A DNA stretch of 29,159 nucleotides from DASQUP01 sp035641235 (GCA_035641235.1 DASQUP010000268.1:1-29159); one strand, 5' to 3'. Numbered from the stretch's first letter, positions 1 through 8,511 are shown. A program made the numbers and translations. The notes: generated by a model from the sequence alone, not told the origin.

Positions 1-147
1 GATCCTCACCGCGGTCGTCTTGCCGGCGCCGTTGGGTCCCAGCAACCCGAGCACGGTCCCCTTGGGCACCGTGAGCTCGAGGCCGTCGAGCGCCAGGACC
101 TTGCCGTAGCGCTTGACCAGCCCGGATGTTCTGATCACGTCGGTCAC
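1..147 (-). CDS. ABC transporter ATP-binding protein, N-terminal part (cut by window edge)
   Basis: Only the first 49 codons are present, read leftwards from a GTG at 147; the rest lies outside the window. The residues run from VTDVIRTSGLVKRYG to a Walker A motif, GPNGAGKTT, near residues 38-46. The spacing and the A-loop tyrosine before it fit a drug-export type ABC ATPase (DrrA/CcmA-like), which hydrolyses ATP on the cytoplasmic face of a separate permease. A purine-rich GAAAGGGG stands upstream as ribosome binding site. A second GTG three codons in is possible. It is divergent from the WYL regulator across a 91-bp gap holding a palindrome, so that regulator probably controls it. The substrate cannot be told. 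The gene stops exactly at a GATC, which is also base 1 of the window. Confidence 0.85.
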   Translation of the reverse strand, partial: MTDVIRTSGLVKRYGKVLALDGLELTVPKGTVLGLLGPNGAGKTTAVRI

Positions 148-199
148 CGAGGCCCCTTTCTCTTGCCTGTCCCGTCGTTGCCGACATTAGGATCAATAG

Positions 200-216
200 A
201 GGACAGTTTCTGTCCT
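200..216. promoter_or_regulatory. Palindromic operator between ABC transporter and WYL regulator
   Basis: AGGACAGTTTCTGTCCT is a perfect inverted repeat of 7-bp arms around TTT. It sits 22 bp before the regulator start and 52 bp before the transporter start. Operators with ACAG/CTGT arms are usual next to YafY-type WYL regulators in actinobacteria. I infer that the adjacent WYL protein binds here and controls both divergent genes. Confidence 0.65.
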
Positions 217-238
217 GAATCTGTGGAATCCTCAGAAC

Positions 239-1195
239 ATGGGAAACACAAGCTCACGCACCCTCCGACTTCTCTCGCTGCTCCAGACGCACCGCTACTG
301 GACCGGAGCGGATCTGGCCGCCGAGCTCCGAGTGTCGGTTCGGACAGTGCGCCGCGACGTCGACCGCCTTCGGGAGCTGGGCTATCCGGTTGAGGCCGAT
401 CGCGGGGTGGACGGCGGCTACCAACTCGCCGCCGGCGCCGCTCTTCCTCCTCTCGCGGTCGACGACGATGAAGCGGTAGCACTTGCAATCAGTCTCCGGA
501 GCGCAGCGCAGGGCGCGGTCGCCGGCATCGAGGATTCCGCGGTCCGGGCGCTCGCAAAGATCGTCCAGATCATGCCGCCCAAACTGCGTCGGCGGGTGGA
601 CGCGCTGAGCGCCGTGACGGTGCCTGCCGTGTGGGGAACGCGCAGAACGGTCGACGCCGATGTTCTGACGACCGTTGCTCAGGCGTGCCGGAACGAGGAG
701 CGGATGCGCTTCTCCTACACGCGTCGCGGTGGGGAGACGACCGAAAGGCATGTCGAACCTCACCGCCTGGTGTCGCTCGGTCGGCGGTGGTATCTCGTTG
801 CGTTCGATCTGACGCGGGACGACTGGCGCAGTTTCCGCATCGACCGGCTGCGCGATCCCAAGGCGACCGCGATCCGCTTCCACCCGCGTGAACTTCCCGG
901 CGGCGATGCCGCAGCCTTCGTCCGCGCGGGGATCGAGAACATGCCGGCGGCTTACACGGTCGAGGTGATCGTCAATGCCTCGGTCGATGCAGTCCGGGCG
1001 GCGATCGGACCGTGGGGGACGGTCGAGCAGGTCGACGGGGACCGGTGCCGGCTCCTCATGACTATCGATTCCCTGGACTGGCCGGCGTTTGCGGTTGGTG
1101 CGGTGCGCGCCGACTTCGAGGTGGTCGGGCCTCCCGAGTTCGTTGAACACCTTCGAGAATGGGGCGAGCGTTTTACTCGAGCTGCAGAGCGGTAG
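239..1195 (+). CDS. WYL-domain transcriptional regulator (YafY/DeoR-type HTH)
   Basis: The 318-residue protein has an N-terminal HTH of the HTH_11/DeoR kind (about residues 5-60, with TGADLAAELRVSVRTVRRDVDRL as helix-turn-helix), a linker, then a WYL domain (about 130-220, containing RRWYLVAFDL and RSFRIDRL) and the C-terminal WCX extension. Length and order are normal for the family. Such proteins bind DNA through the HTH and are thought to sense a ligand, in some cases nucleic acid or a nucleotide, through WYL. The divergent ABC ATPase gene and the palindrome at 200-216 suggest local control. No good Shine-Dalgarno precedes the ATG, so the transcript may be leaderless or nearly so. The effector is unknown. 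Confidence 0.9.
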   Translation: MGNTSSRTLRLLSLLQTHRYWTGADLAAELRVSVRTVRRDVDRLRELGYPVEADRGVDGGYQLAAGAALPPLAVDDDEAVALAISLRSAAQGAVAGIEDSAVRALAKIVQIMPPKLRRRVDALSAVTVPAVWGTRRTVDADVLTTVAQACRNEERMRFSYTRRGGETTERHVEPHRLVSLGRRWYLVAFDLTRDDWRSFRIDRLRDPKATAIRFHPRELPGGDAAAFVRAGIENMPAAYTVEVIVNASVDAVRAAIGPWGTVEQVDGDRCRLLMTIDSLDWPAFAVGAVRADFEVVGPPEFVEHLREWGERFTRAAER

Positions 1196-1207
1196 GCAGC
1201 AAACGTG

Positions 1208-1244
1208 TGTACACAGAACGACACACTTTGTCGTCTGGTGTACA
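1208..1244. terminator. Two-tier hairpin between convergent WYL regulator and ygeW
   Basis: TGTACAC (1208-1214) pairs with GTGTACA (1238-1244), and inside it ACGACA (1218-1223) pairs with TGTCGT (1229-1234) around the loop CACTT; AGA and CTG form an internal bulge. It lies in the 97-bp gap between two genes that end towards each other, the usual place for a bidirectional terminator. There is no T-run, so intrinsic termination would be weak. TGTGTACACA at 1206-1215 is also a perfect palindrome by itself, so a protein-binding role remains possible. Confidence 0.45.
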
Positions 1245-1292
1245 TAGGTTCGGCAGTCAGGCGGCGCGACGGGCGGGCGGCGCGCCGGACCT

Positions 1293-2288
1293 CTAGAAGC
1301 CGCCCATCGTCAGCGCCATAAGCGCCTTGCCCGTGTGCAGGCGGTTCTCGGCCTCCTGGAAGACGACCGACTGCGGGCCGTCGATGACTTCGTCCGTTAC
1401 CTCGTTCCCGCGGTCGGCCGGCAGGCAGTGCATATAGATCGCGCCGTCGGCCGCAATCTTCATTCGGCGCGCATCGCAGATCCAGTCCCGGTAATTCTCG
1501 TTGAGCGCGAGCGCCGCGGCCTCGTCGCCGAAGAGGTGCTCGGCTCCCCATGATTTCGGGTAGACCACCTGTGCGCCCTCGAATCCGGCTTCCATGTCGT
1601 CGACCTCCGTGAGCCGGCCTCCGCCCTCCGCCGCAAGCCCCAGAGCCTGTTCCATCACGTCGGGCATGAGTCTGAACTCCGGCGGCCTCGCAATCGTCAC
1701 GTCGGCTCCGAAGCGGGGGAGCAGAAGCGCCAGTCCTTGAGGGACGCTCATCGGCTTGGCGTACGACGGCGCGAACGCCCACGACACGCAGATCTTCATT
1801 CCAGACAGGTCGCGCGTTCCGAAGACCTCCTCGATCGTCATCAGATCGGCAAGCTGCTGCGTTGGGTGGTCGATGTCGCATTGCAGATTGATCACGGGAG
1901 CGTCTGCGTTTGCGGCCACCTCACGCATGTACGAGTTGCCCTCGCCCGGGACCTTGTCGTGCCGGATTGCGATCCCGTGTCCGTAGGAGGACAAGATGAT
2001 CCCCATGTCGCGGGGACTCTCACCGTGGGCGATCTGTGATGTGTTCGCATCGATGAAGTGAGCATGACCCCCGAGCTGCGTCATGCCGGCCTCGAACGCG
2101 TTGCGGGTGCGAGTTGAGAGGTCGAGGAAGATCATGAACAGCGTTTTGTCCGGCAGGAGCCTATGCGGCTCTCCGGCTTTGAACCTGGTCTTGAGCTCCC
2201 CGGCGACATCGAGCGCGACACCGATCTCCTCTACCGACCAATCCGCCGTCGAGATGTAGTCCTTCCCAGTGAGATCCGACCGCTCCAC
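1293..2288 (-). CDS. ygeW: YgeW-like knotted carbamoyltransferase
   Basis: This 331-residue protein belongs to the aspartate/ornithine carbamoyltransferase fold. The carbamoyl-phosphate loop STRTR is at 58-62, HPTQ at 141-144 and HCLPA at 287-291, so the carbamoyl-phosphate site is intact. E. coli YgeW is longer (about 396 residues), but the neighbours ssnA, xdhD-like and ygeY are the same as in the E. coli ygeW-xdhD region and decide the name over ornithine or aspartate carbamoyltransferase. The true acceptor of YgeW is not settled; in purine breakdown it probably takes the carbamoyl group from a ureido intermediate to carbamoyl phosphate, which would allow ATP formation. It is the last gene of the minus-strand operon, 68 bp after ssnA. 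An argF-type function is the alternative. Confidence 0.85.
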   Translation of the reverse strand: MERSDLTGKDYISTADWSVEEIGVALDVAGELKTRFKAGEPHRLLPDKTLFMIFLDLSTRTRNAFEAGMTQLGGHAHFIDANTSQIAHGESPRDMGIILSSYGHGIAIRHDKVPGEGNSYMREVAANADAPVINLQCDIDHPTQQLADLMTIEEVFGTRDLSGMKICVSWAFAPSYAKPMSVPQGLALLLPRFGADVTIARPPEFRLMPDVMEQALGLAAEGGGRLTEVDDMEAGFEGAQVVYPKSWGAEHLFGDEAAALALNENYRDWICDARRMKIAADGAIYMHCLPADRGNEVTDEVIDGPQSVVFQEAENRLHTGKALMALTMGGF

Positions 2289-2356
2289 GACCCTCCCTCT
2301 CCCGTTCTTTTCTTCTGTGACCGTCTACGAGACGTATGGAGAAGAAAAGAACGTGC

Positions 2357-3637
2357 TCAGAACTTGTTCATCCGCTCCCACAGGCGCGGCGCCGCCTCCC
2401 GGCAGCGCGCCGAGAGTTCCTCCTCGTCGATCAGCTGGTGCCGGCGCGCCCGGATGACCCATTGTCCTCCGACCATCACATCGCGCACGTCCCACGCGCC
2501 CATTCCGAACAGGAAGTGCCCGGCGAGGTTGTCTCCGGACAGGGGAGTGGGACGGCGGTACTCGAGGACGACCAGGTCCGCCGGCGCGCCGGAGTCCAAC
2601 CGGCCGAGTTGGGGCTCGCCGAAAGACGATCCAACAATCGCCGCCCCGGCTACGAGCCGCTCCAAAGCGAAGTCCGGCCCCACATCCAGCGAGCGTTCGC
2701 GTGCCCGTAGGTAACACGCTCGTGCCTCGGCGAACATGTCGCCGTCGATGCCGTCCGTTCCGAGACCGACCCGCTCGCCCATCTTCAGAACCGGCGCGTA
2801 CCCTACGCCGTTGTTCATGTTCGAGCGTGGGTTGTGCGCAACCCACGCACCGGACGATCGCACAGCCCCGAGCTCGGATGCATCGAGGTGAACTCCGTGC
2901 GCAATGAGGTCGCCCTCTTCCAGTGCACCGGCGCGCGCCAGCCGGTGCGCAGTTCGAAGTCCGTACTTATCGAGGGAGTCGTTCTCGTCGCAATCGTCTT
3001 CGGCGACATGGATATGAACCGGCGCGCCCGCATCGCGTGCTGCCGCTACAAGTTCCTCGAGCGTCTCGTCGCCGATCGTGAACGAGGCGTGCGCGCCGAC
3101 CATCCCCCGAATGAGCGCCCGGTCGTTGGTGCGCAGGAACCGAACGTTCTCTTCAACGCCCCGTCGCCCGGCCGCCGCCCCGTGGCGGTCGGTGACCTCG
3201 TAGCAGACGACTGCACGCAAACCGGCTGCGGTGATGCCGTCCGCGAGGGCATCGAGCGAAGAGTCGATCGCCTCGGGAGATGCGTGATGGTCGATCACCG
3301 AGGTTGTTCCGGCACGAGCAGCTGCGACCGCCCCGAGCCGAGCCGACAGCTCGATGGTTTCGGGCTCGAGAGCGCGGTCCAAACGCCACCAAATCGACTC
3401 CAGGATCTCCGGAAAGTTGCCCGGCGCACGGTGCGGACCCGGCATGCCTCGTGCGAGTGCGGAGTAGAGGTGATGGTGGGCGCAAACGTTCCCGGGCATC
3501 ACAACGCATCCGGAGACATCGATGCGCTCGTCATCGCCCGACCCTCCGATCCGGCCACCGTCGACGAAGACGTCGCGCTCGGCAACGGATCCCGTTGCGG
3601 GATCGACGATGATCCCGCCGCTCAGAACCATGGACAT
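2357..3637 (-). CDS. ssnA: SsnA-like aminohydrolase (amidohydrolase superfamily)
   Basis: The 426-residue protein matches E. coli SsnA along its length as I recall it: VCAHHHLYSALARG (metal HxH at 54 and 56), SVIDHHASP near 115, HIHVAED (His208/210, Glu213), SNMNNGVGY near 272-280, LGTDGIDGDMF with the metal Asp at 295, and a C-terminal NLAGHFLFGMG. All ligands of the single-metal amidohydrolase site are present. SsnA enzymes are cytosolic deaminases or cyclic-amide hydrolases in the selenium-linked purine cluster; the exact substrate is unproved. The gene lies 8 bp after the xdhD-like gene, so the two are co-transcribed. ATG at 3637 and a second ATG two codons later are both possible starts. 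Confidence 0.9.
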   Translation of the reverse strand: MSMVLSGGIIVDPATGSVAERDVFVDGGRIGGSGDDERIDVSGCVVMPGNVCAHHHLYSALARGMPGPHRAPGNFPEILESIWWRLDRALEPETIELSARLGAVAAARAGTTSVIDHHASPEAIDSSLDALADGITAAGLRAVVCYEVTDRHGAAAGRRGVEENVRFLRTNDRALIRGMVGAHASFTIGDETLEELVAAARDAGAPVHIHVAEDDCDENDSLDKYGLRTAHRLARAGALEEGDLIAHGVHLDASELGAVRSSGAWVAHNPRSNMNNGVGYAPVLKMGERVGLGTDGIDGDMFAEARACYLRARERSLDVGPDFALERLVAGAAIVGSSFGEPQLGRLDSGAPADLVVLEYRRPTPLSGDNLAGHFLFGMGAWDVRDVMVGGQWVIRARRHQLIDEEELSARCREAAPRLWERMNKF

Positions 3638-3645
3638 GCCCGGCG

Positions 3646-6306
3646 TCAGTCCCCGGTCGAATCGGCCGCGCGGCGCGCCTTAGCTCCGCCGAGCCGCGCC
3701 ACAGCTCGGGGGTGAGCGGCCCGAGCCGCCGGTGCGTCCTTCATAGGCAGCGTCGCCCGCCACACGCCGTCGAAGGAATGCACCGCTCCCGCAACCGCGC
3801 CGGCCGTGGGCACGAGTCCGATTTCACCAACACCCTTTGCGCCGTAAGGTCCCTCAGGCTGTGCCTCCTCGATGAAGATGCACTCCACCTCGGGCATTCC
3901 TTTGGCCGGAATGATGCCCTGCGACTTGAGGGTGGGCGTCTGGATGTATCCGCCGTCCACCACGAACTCCTCCGTGAGGGAATGTCCGAGGCCCATGTGG
4001 ACCGAACCCTCGAGCTGTCCCTCGAGCAAGTTCCGGTTCATGACGCGCCCCACATCGTGGGCGACGACGACCTTGGCGATCCGGCCGTCGTCGTCCAGAA
4101 CCACGACTTGCGCGCCCCAACCGAAACAGATGTGCGAGCGCTCTATGTGCTGAGAGTCCATCGGCTGCGTCACCCGGAACTCGATCTCGCCGACAAACTC
4201 CCGTCCGGCGAGTTCGGCAAGTTGAGACCCATTCAACTCGGCCCTCAAGGCATCGCACGCCTTCTTGACGGCAAGTCCTCCGAGGAACGTCCCCCGTGAA
4301 GCCGTCGTCTGCCCGGTCGCAAACTCGCGTTCGGTGTCGACGGTGACGGACACATGCTTGAGTTCGACTCCGGCCGACGCAAGCTCCTCGCACACCACCT
4401 GTTGAAGAACGGTGTGTACGCCTTGACCCATCTCCGTCCAGGAATGGCGGAGCTTCAGTGAGCCGTCGTCGCGTACCTCGAGCGACGCCCGCCCGTACTC
4501 GGGTAGTCCGTTGCCGACACCCACGTTCTTGACGGCGCCGGCGATCCCCGCATGACGGGCGTTCTTATACACGTCGCGGACCGCTTCGAGGCACTTCTTG
4601 AACCCCACGCCCTCTCCGAGCAATTGGCCCGTTGCGAATGTCTTGCCGGTCTCGAGCGCGTTGATCCAGCGGATGTCCCACCCGTCGATGCCGACCTTTT
4701 CGGCCAAGCGGTCGAGGCATCCCTCCATCGCGAAATTTGCCTGGTTGGAGCCGAAGCCGCGCATCGCTCCGCACGGCGGATTGTTTGTGTAGACGGCATG
4801 CGATTCGACGTAGACGTTCGGAACCTCGTAGGCGCTGCAGGAGTGCCCGCACGCGCGCTGCAGGACCTTGTCGCCGACGCTTGCGTACGCCCCCGTATCG
4901 CCGACGATGCGAGCGTTGACGGCCGTCAACCGCCCTTGTTCATCGCACCCCACCGTGTAGGTCATCCGAAGCGGGTGGCGTTTCGCATGCATGCGGATCG
5001 ATTCGTCGCGCAACAGAGTCAACTTCACGGGCCGTCCGGTGATGCGCGCGAGCAGCGCGGCGTGGCCGTTGATTCCGAGGTCCTCCTTGGCGCCGAACGC
5101 GCCGCCGTTTGAGATCAGGGTCACGCGTACGGCGGAGTCCTCCGCGCCGAGGATCCGAGCGATCTGCTTGCGGTCGTCCCACACCCCCTGACCCCCCGAG
5201 AAGACCCGCATGGTGCCGTCCTGCTCCTCGTACGCGAGCGAGGACTCGGGCTCCAGAAAGGCGTGCTCGATGAATTGGGTCTGAAAGGTCTCGGTGACGA
5301 CGTGCGCCGATGCGGCCAGTGCTGCACCCACGTCGCCGCGATCGATCTTGTAAGTCTTCAGGAGGTTGCCGCCCTCATGTACTGCCGGTGCATCCGGTTT
5401 GAGCGCATCCTCAGGATCTGTCACGGGCTCGAGGACCTCGTAGTCGACCTTGATCGCCGCCGCCGCCCGGCGCGCCGCGACCCGCGTGGTGGCTGCAACC
5501 CCAGCGAGCACATCGCCCACGCAGCGCGTCGTCTCACCGGCGCCAATAAGGATTGGCCAGTCGTTGATGATCGCGCCTACGGTGCGGTCACCGGGGACGT
5601 CCCTCGCAAGAGCGATCGCAACTACGCCCTCGATCTTTTCTGCCTCCGAGAGGTCTATCGAGCGCACGACGGCGCGCGGGTGCTCGGAGAAACACAGCGC
5701 GCCGTGCAGCATCCCCTCGACAGTCATGTCGTTGATGAACGGTTTGCGGCCCATGGCGAGCTCGAACGCCTCGTACTTGGGCGTGCGGCTGCCTATCCGA
5801 CCCGACCAATCCAGACTCGGAGGCTCCGCGCCGGAGAGTATGGCGCCCGCCATCTGGACGGCATCGACCACCTTGACGTAGCCGGTGCACCGGCAGAGGT
5901 TTCCCGCGAGGGCCTTTGCAACCTCGTCGCGGTCGGGCGCAGGGTTCTTCTCGAGCAGGTTGCGCGCCTTCATCACGATGCCGGGGGAGCAGAAACCGCA
6001 CTGTGACGCTCCGGTTGCCGCGAACGCCATCGCAAAGGCTTCGCGCTCGTGATCGTCCAGACCCTCGAGCGTGACGATCGATTTTCCTGCGAACCGATCG
6101 GCCGTTGCCGAGCACGCTACTCGAGCGCGCCCGTCAACCAGGACCGTGCAGCAGCCGCAATAGCCCTCCGGCTGGCATCCGTCTTTCGCCGCGAGGAGTC
6201 CGAGGTGATCGCGCAACACGTCGAGCAGAGTCTCCTCCGGCTCGGGCGTCACCTCGACGGGCGTGCCGTTGACGGTGAGGTTTATAGGCTCGGCCATCTC
6301 AGCCAC
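3646..6306 (-). CDS. xdhD: XdhD-like molybdenum hydroxylase: [2Fe-2S] domains fused to Mo domain, no FAD domain
   Basis: The 886-residue chain has a plant-type ferredoxin domain (Cys44, 50, 52), a second 2Fe-2S domain (CGFC 103-106, LCRC 138-140), then the full molybdopterin part with GGAFGAKED, the loop GAMRGFGSNQ and GAKGVGEIGL carrying the catalytic Glu. The Cys-x5-Cys-Gly-x-Cys spacing of the first cluster and the loop fit the family called selenium-dependent xanthine dehydrogenase or XdhD, which oxidises purines such as hypoxanthine, xanthine or uric-acid-derived compounds with a sulfido or selenido Mo centre. Unlike XDH it has no FAD domain, so electrons must go to another protein. It overlaps ygeY by 8 bp and leads into ssnA. 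Dependence on selenium cannot be judged from this window. Confidence 0.88.
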   Translation of the reverse strand: MAEMAEPINLTVNGTPVEVTPEPEETLLDVLRDHLGLLAAKDGCQPEGYCGCCTVLVDGRARVACSATADRFAGKSIVTLEGLDDHEREAFAMAFAATGASQCGFCSPGIVMKARNLLEKNPAPDRDEVAKALAGNLCRCTGYVKVVDAVQMAGAILSGAEPPSLDWSGRIGSRTPKYEAFELAMGRKPFINDMTVEGMLHGALCFSEHPRAVVRSIDLSEAEKIEGVVAIALARDVPGDRTVGAIINDWPILIGAGETTRCVGDVLAGVAATTRVAARRAAAAIKVDYEVLEPVTDPEDALKPDAPAVHEGGNLLKTYKIDRGDVGAALAASAHVVTETFQTQFIEHAFLEPESSLAYEEQDGTMRVFSGGQGVWDDRKQIARILGAEDSAVRVTLISNGGAFGAKEDLGINGHAALLARITGRPVKLTLLRDESIRMHAKRHPLRMTYTVGCDEQGRLTAVNARIVGDTGAYASVGDKVLQRACGHSCSAYEVPNVYVESHAVYTNNPPCGAMRGFGSNQANFAMEGCLDRLAEKVGIDGWDIRWINALETGKTFATGQLLGEGVGFKKCLEAVRDVYKNARHAGIAGAVKNVGVGNGLPEYGRASLEVRDDGSLKLRHSWTEMGQGVHTVLQQVVCEELASAGVELKHVSVTVDTEREFATGQTTASRGTFLGGLAVKKACDALRAELNGSQLAELAGREFVGEIEFRVTQPMDSQHIERSHICFGWGAQVVVLDDDGRIAKVVVAHDVGRVMNRNLLEGQLEGSVHMGLGHSLTEEFVVDGGYIQTPTLKSQGIIPAKGMPEVECIFIEEAQPEGPYGAKGVGEIGLVPTAGAVAGAVHSFDGVWRATLPMKDAPAARAAHPRAVARLGGAKARRAADSTGD

Positions 6307-7507
6307 CTACTCCCATGTTCTGAAGCGCCGCGGGTAGCGCCGCATAGACCGCGATCGACGCGACAAGATCGTCAACCGGGCACTGGTCGAGGACGGTGTG
6401 GGCCCACTTCTCCTGGCTCGGGCCGAATCCGATCGTGGGGATGCCGAGGTGACCGGCGGACCAGACGCCGTTGGTCGAGAACGTCCATTTGTCGACCTCA
6501 GGTGTCACGCCGAGCGCCGCAACGCCTGCTGCGACACCAGCGCGCGCCAGCGCGTGCTCCTCGGGCAAGGTCCACGTCGGATAGTACTTCTCGGTGGCGC
6601 GCACGAGTCCGGTAAACGAGGGCTCCTCGTACGTGAGAACGTTGACCTCGGCGCCGCGCGCGGCATCGAGTCCCGCCACTTCCGCAACTGCCGAGTCGCG
6701 CGTCTCGCCCTCGGTCAAACGCCGGTCGAGATAAATCGTGCATTTGTCGGGGATGGCGTTCAGTGACGCCGTTTCGCACTCGATCTTAGTTACTGCCACA
6801 GTGCCTTTGCCGAGGAAGTCGTCGTGCGCAAGGCGTTCGTTGAGATCGGTTATCTGAGTCACTATCGGCGCCATCGCCGCGACCGCGTTCTCGCCGCGAT
6901 CCGGTGCACTTGCGTGGGCCGACACGCCTTTTGTCGTCACACTGATCTCCATGCGACCGCGGTGTCCGCGGTAGACGGCCAGGTTGGTGCACTCTCCGAG
7001 CACGACGGCATGGACTCCGGGAATCGTCTCGGTCAGGACGTACCCCAGGGCAAGCCCGTCGCAATCCTCTTCCATCACTGTGCCCACGACGTAGACCGTG
7101 ACGTCGGCGCCCTCGAGCGCACGGTCGGCCAGCAGCCGTCCGCCGTAAACCTCTGCAGCGACCGCACCCTTGTTGTCGGACGCGCCTCGCCCAAAGACGA
7201 TGCCGTCCTCAAGCTTGCCTTGGAACGGATCGTGAGGCCATGCTCCAGGGTCGCCGATGCCAACCGTGTCCATGTGCGCGTCGAGGACCAACTTTGTGGA
7301 GCCGTTCCCGATGCGGCCGATTGCATTGCCCATGGGATCGATGAATGCGTCGTCGTAGTCGAGCTTTTTCATCTCGGTCACAACTCGCTCGGCAACTTCC
7401 TTCTCGGCGCAGGACGGAGAGGGCAAGGCGATGATCTCGCGTAGGAACTGCGTGACATCGGCCCGGTAGGCCTCGGCGCCGGTCATGTAGTCGGTCACGG
7501 CGTTCAT
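6299..7507 (-). CDS. ygeY: YgeY-like M20 metallohydrolase
   Basis: The 402-residue M20/ArgE-DapE family protein has metal ligands in DAHMDTVG (His78, Asp80), GASDNKG (Asp111) and the Glu146-Glu147 pair in MEEDCDG. RGHRGRMEI, FLGKGTVAV, DKWTFSTNGV and GIPTIGFGP match what I recall of E. coli YgeY, which sits beside ygeW and ygeX. It is a cytosolic amide or ureido hydrolase with two metals; in the purine cluster it probably hydrolyses an open-ring intermediate, though the substrate is not proved. Its ATG overlaps the stop of the LLM gene as ATGA and its end overlaps the next start, so translation is coupled on both sides. Confidence 0.88.
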   Translation of the reverse strand: MNAVTDYMTGAEAYRADVTQFLREIIALPSPSCAEKEVAERVVTEMKKLDYDDAFIDPMGNAIGRIGNGSTKLVLDAHMDTVGIGDPGAWPHDPFQGKLEDGIVFGRGASDNKGAVAAEVYGGRLLADRALEGADVTVYVVGTVMEEDCDGLALGYVLTETIPGVHAVVLGECTNLAVYRGHRGRMEISVTTKGVSAHASAPDRGENAVAAMAPIVTQITDLNERLAHDDFLGKGTVAVTKIECETASLNAIPDKCTIYLDRRLTEGETRDSAVAEVAGLDAARGAEVNVLTYEEPSFTGLVRATEKYYPTWTLPEEHALARAGVAAGVAALGVTPEVDKWTFSTNGVWSAGHLGIPTIGFGPSQEKWAHTVLDQCPVDDLVASIAVYAALPAALQNMGVGG

Positions 7508-8511
7508 TCCTTTGATGTAGTTGCGAACGAGTCGATCATCAACTCAACATCGTCGCCGAGCGGATAGAGGATCGGGCAGGTCGCTCCATGTTCCATGTAC
7601 TCCGCGACCTTGGCCCTGCATTCCTCGGGTGTGCCCGAAGCACTTACGAGCTGGACGACTTCGTCGGGAACGAGACTAGCCGCTTTTTCGATCTGTTCCT
7701 GTGTCGCCGGCCAGTCCACGATCGCATTGATCTCTTCGATCAGGGAGGGATCGACGCCCGATGCCTTCATGATGTGCGGTTGTTGTCCGAGGTATTGAGT
7801 CAGCAGCAGGCGCGCGGCGTCCAGAGCTGCGGTCCTGTCCTTGTCGAGGGAGCACACGACCAGCTGAGGTCGATCGATCTCGTCGACGGATCGCCCTGCG
7901 CGCTCTGCGCCGGATGCGATTCGTTCCATCGCGTCGTTGTTGTATTTGGGGGAGACCATGTAGTTGAGGACGACGCCGTCCGCGATCTCGCCGGAGAGCT
8001 CGAGCATCTTGGGCCCGGTCGCGCCGATGTAGATAGGAATGTTGCGCGGCGAGGTATCGCCGTGCACGACATCTATGCGTACTCCATCGAGGTTCACGAA
8101 CTCTCCCGAGTAGGTGACTTCCTCGAGGGTGAACAGCTGCCGGCAAACCTCCACCGTCTCTCGCATGCACTGCAGTGGGCGGCGGCGTGTGATCCCAACC
8201 TTGCGCGCGAGCGGATCCCACCACGCCCCGAGACCGAGGATCACCCGTCCGGGAGCGAGGTCGTCTAGCGTTACGAACGTTGCCGCCAGAAGCCCGGCGT
8301 TGCGCGTCCAGGTGTTCACGACACCCGAGCCGACGGTGATTCGTTCCGTTGAGGCGGCGAACGCGGCCATCGGTACGGTTGCCTCACGGACCAAACGTGA
8401 TTCCGCCTGCCAGACGGCCTCGAACCCGGCGCCCTCGGCGCGCCGCACGTAGCCAATGCCGTCGCGGAGCGGGTGTTTGTCCTGCAGGTAAAGAGCTACT
8501 CGCTCGATAAC
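7504..8511 (-). CDS. LLM-class flavin (F420-type) oxidoreductase, start codon non-canonical
   Basis: The protein is a luciferase-like (LLM) TIM barrel of the mer/F420-dependent group: AGFEAVWQAESRLVREATVPMAAFAA, LAPGRVILGLGAWWDPLARKVG, PIYIGATGPKMLELSGEIADGVVLNY and SGTPEECRAKV near the end. Such enzymes reduce or oxidise carbon-nitrogen or carbonyl substrates with F420 or FMN. It is first in the ygeY-xdhD-ssnA-ygeW operon. The start is odd. Homology-like N-terminal sequence VIERVALYLQDKHPLRDGIGY precedes the first usable GTG (8446-8448), and an AAAGGAG ribosome binding site stands just before it, yet the codon at the expected Met position (8509-8511) is GTT, followed by ATC. I give the longer form (335 residues); starting at GTG gives 314 residues lacking the first beta strand. 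Confidence 0.82.
   Translation of the reverse strand, partial: VIERVALYLQDKHPLRDGIGYVRRAEGAGFEAVWQAESRLVREATVPMAAFAASTERITVGSGVVNTWTRNAGLLAATFVTLDDLAPGRVILGLGAWWDPLARKVGITRRRPLQCMRETVEVCRQLFTLEEVTYSGEFVNLDGVRIDVVHGDTSPRNIPIYIGATGPKMLELSGEIADGVVLNYMVSPKYNNDAMERIASGAERAGRSVDEIDRPQLVVCSLDKDRTAALDAARLLLTQYLGQQPHIMKASGVDPSLIEEINAIVDWPATQEQIEKAASLVPDEVVQLVSASGTPEECRAKVAEYMEHGATCPILYPLGDDVELMIDSFATTSKE

Noticed and set aside
952..1881. Minus-strand open frame of 309 residues over the ygeW 3' end
   Set aside because: Low-complexity Arg-rich translation in another frame of two well-supported genes, with no recognisable domain.
3480..3495. Operator-like GCAAACGTT
   Set aside because: Only a half match to the LacI-type palindrome, and inside the ssnA coding region.
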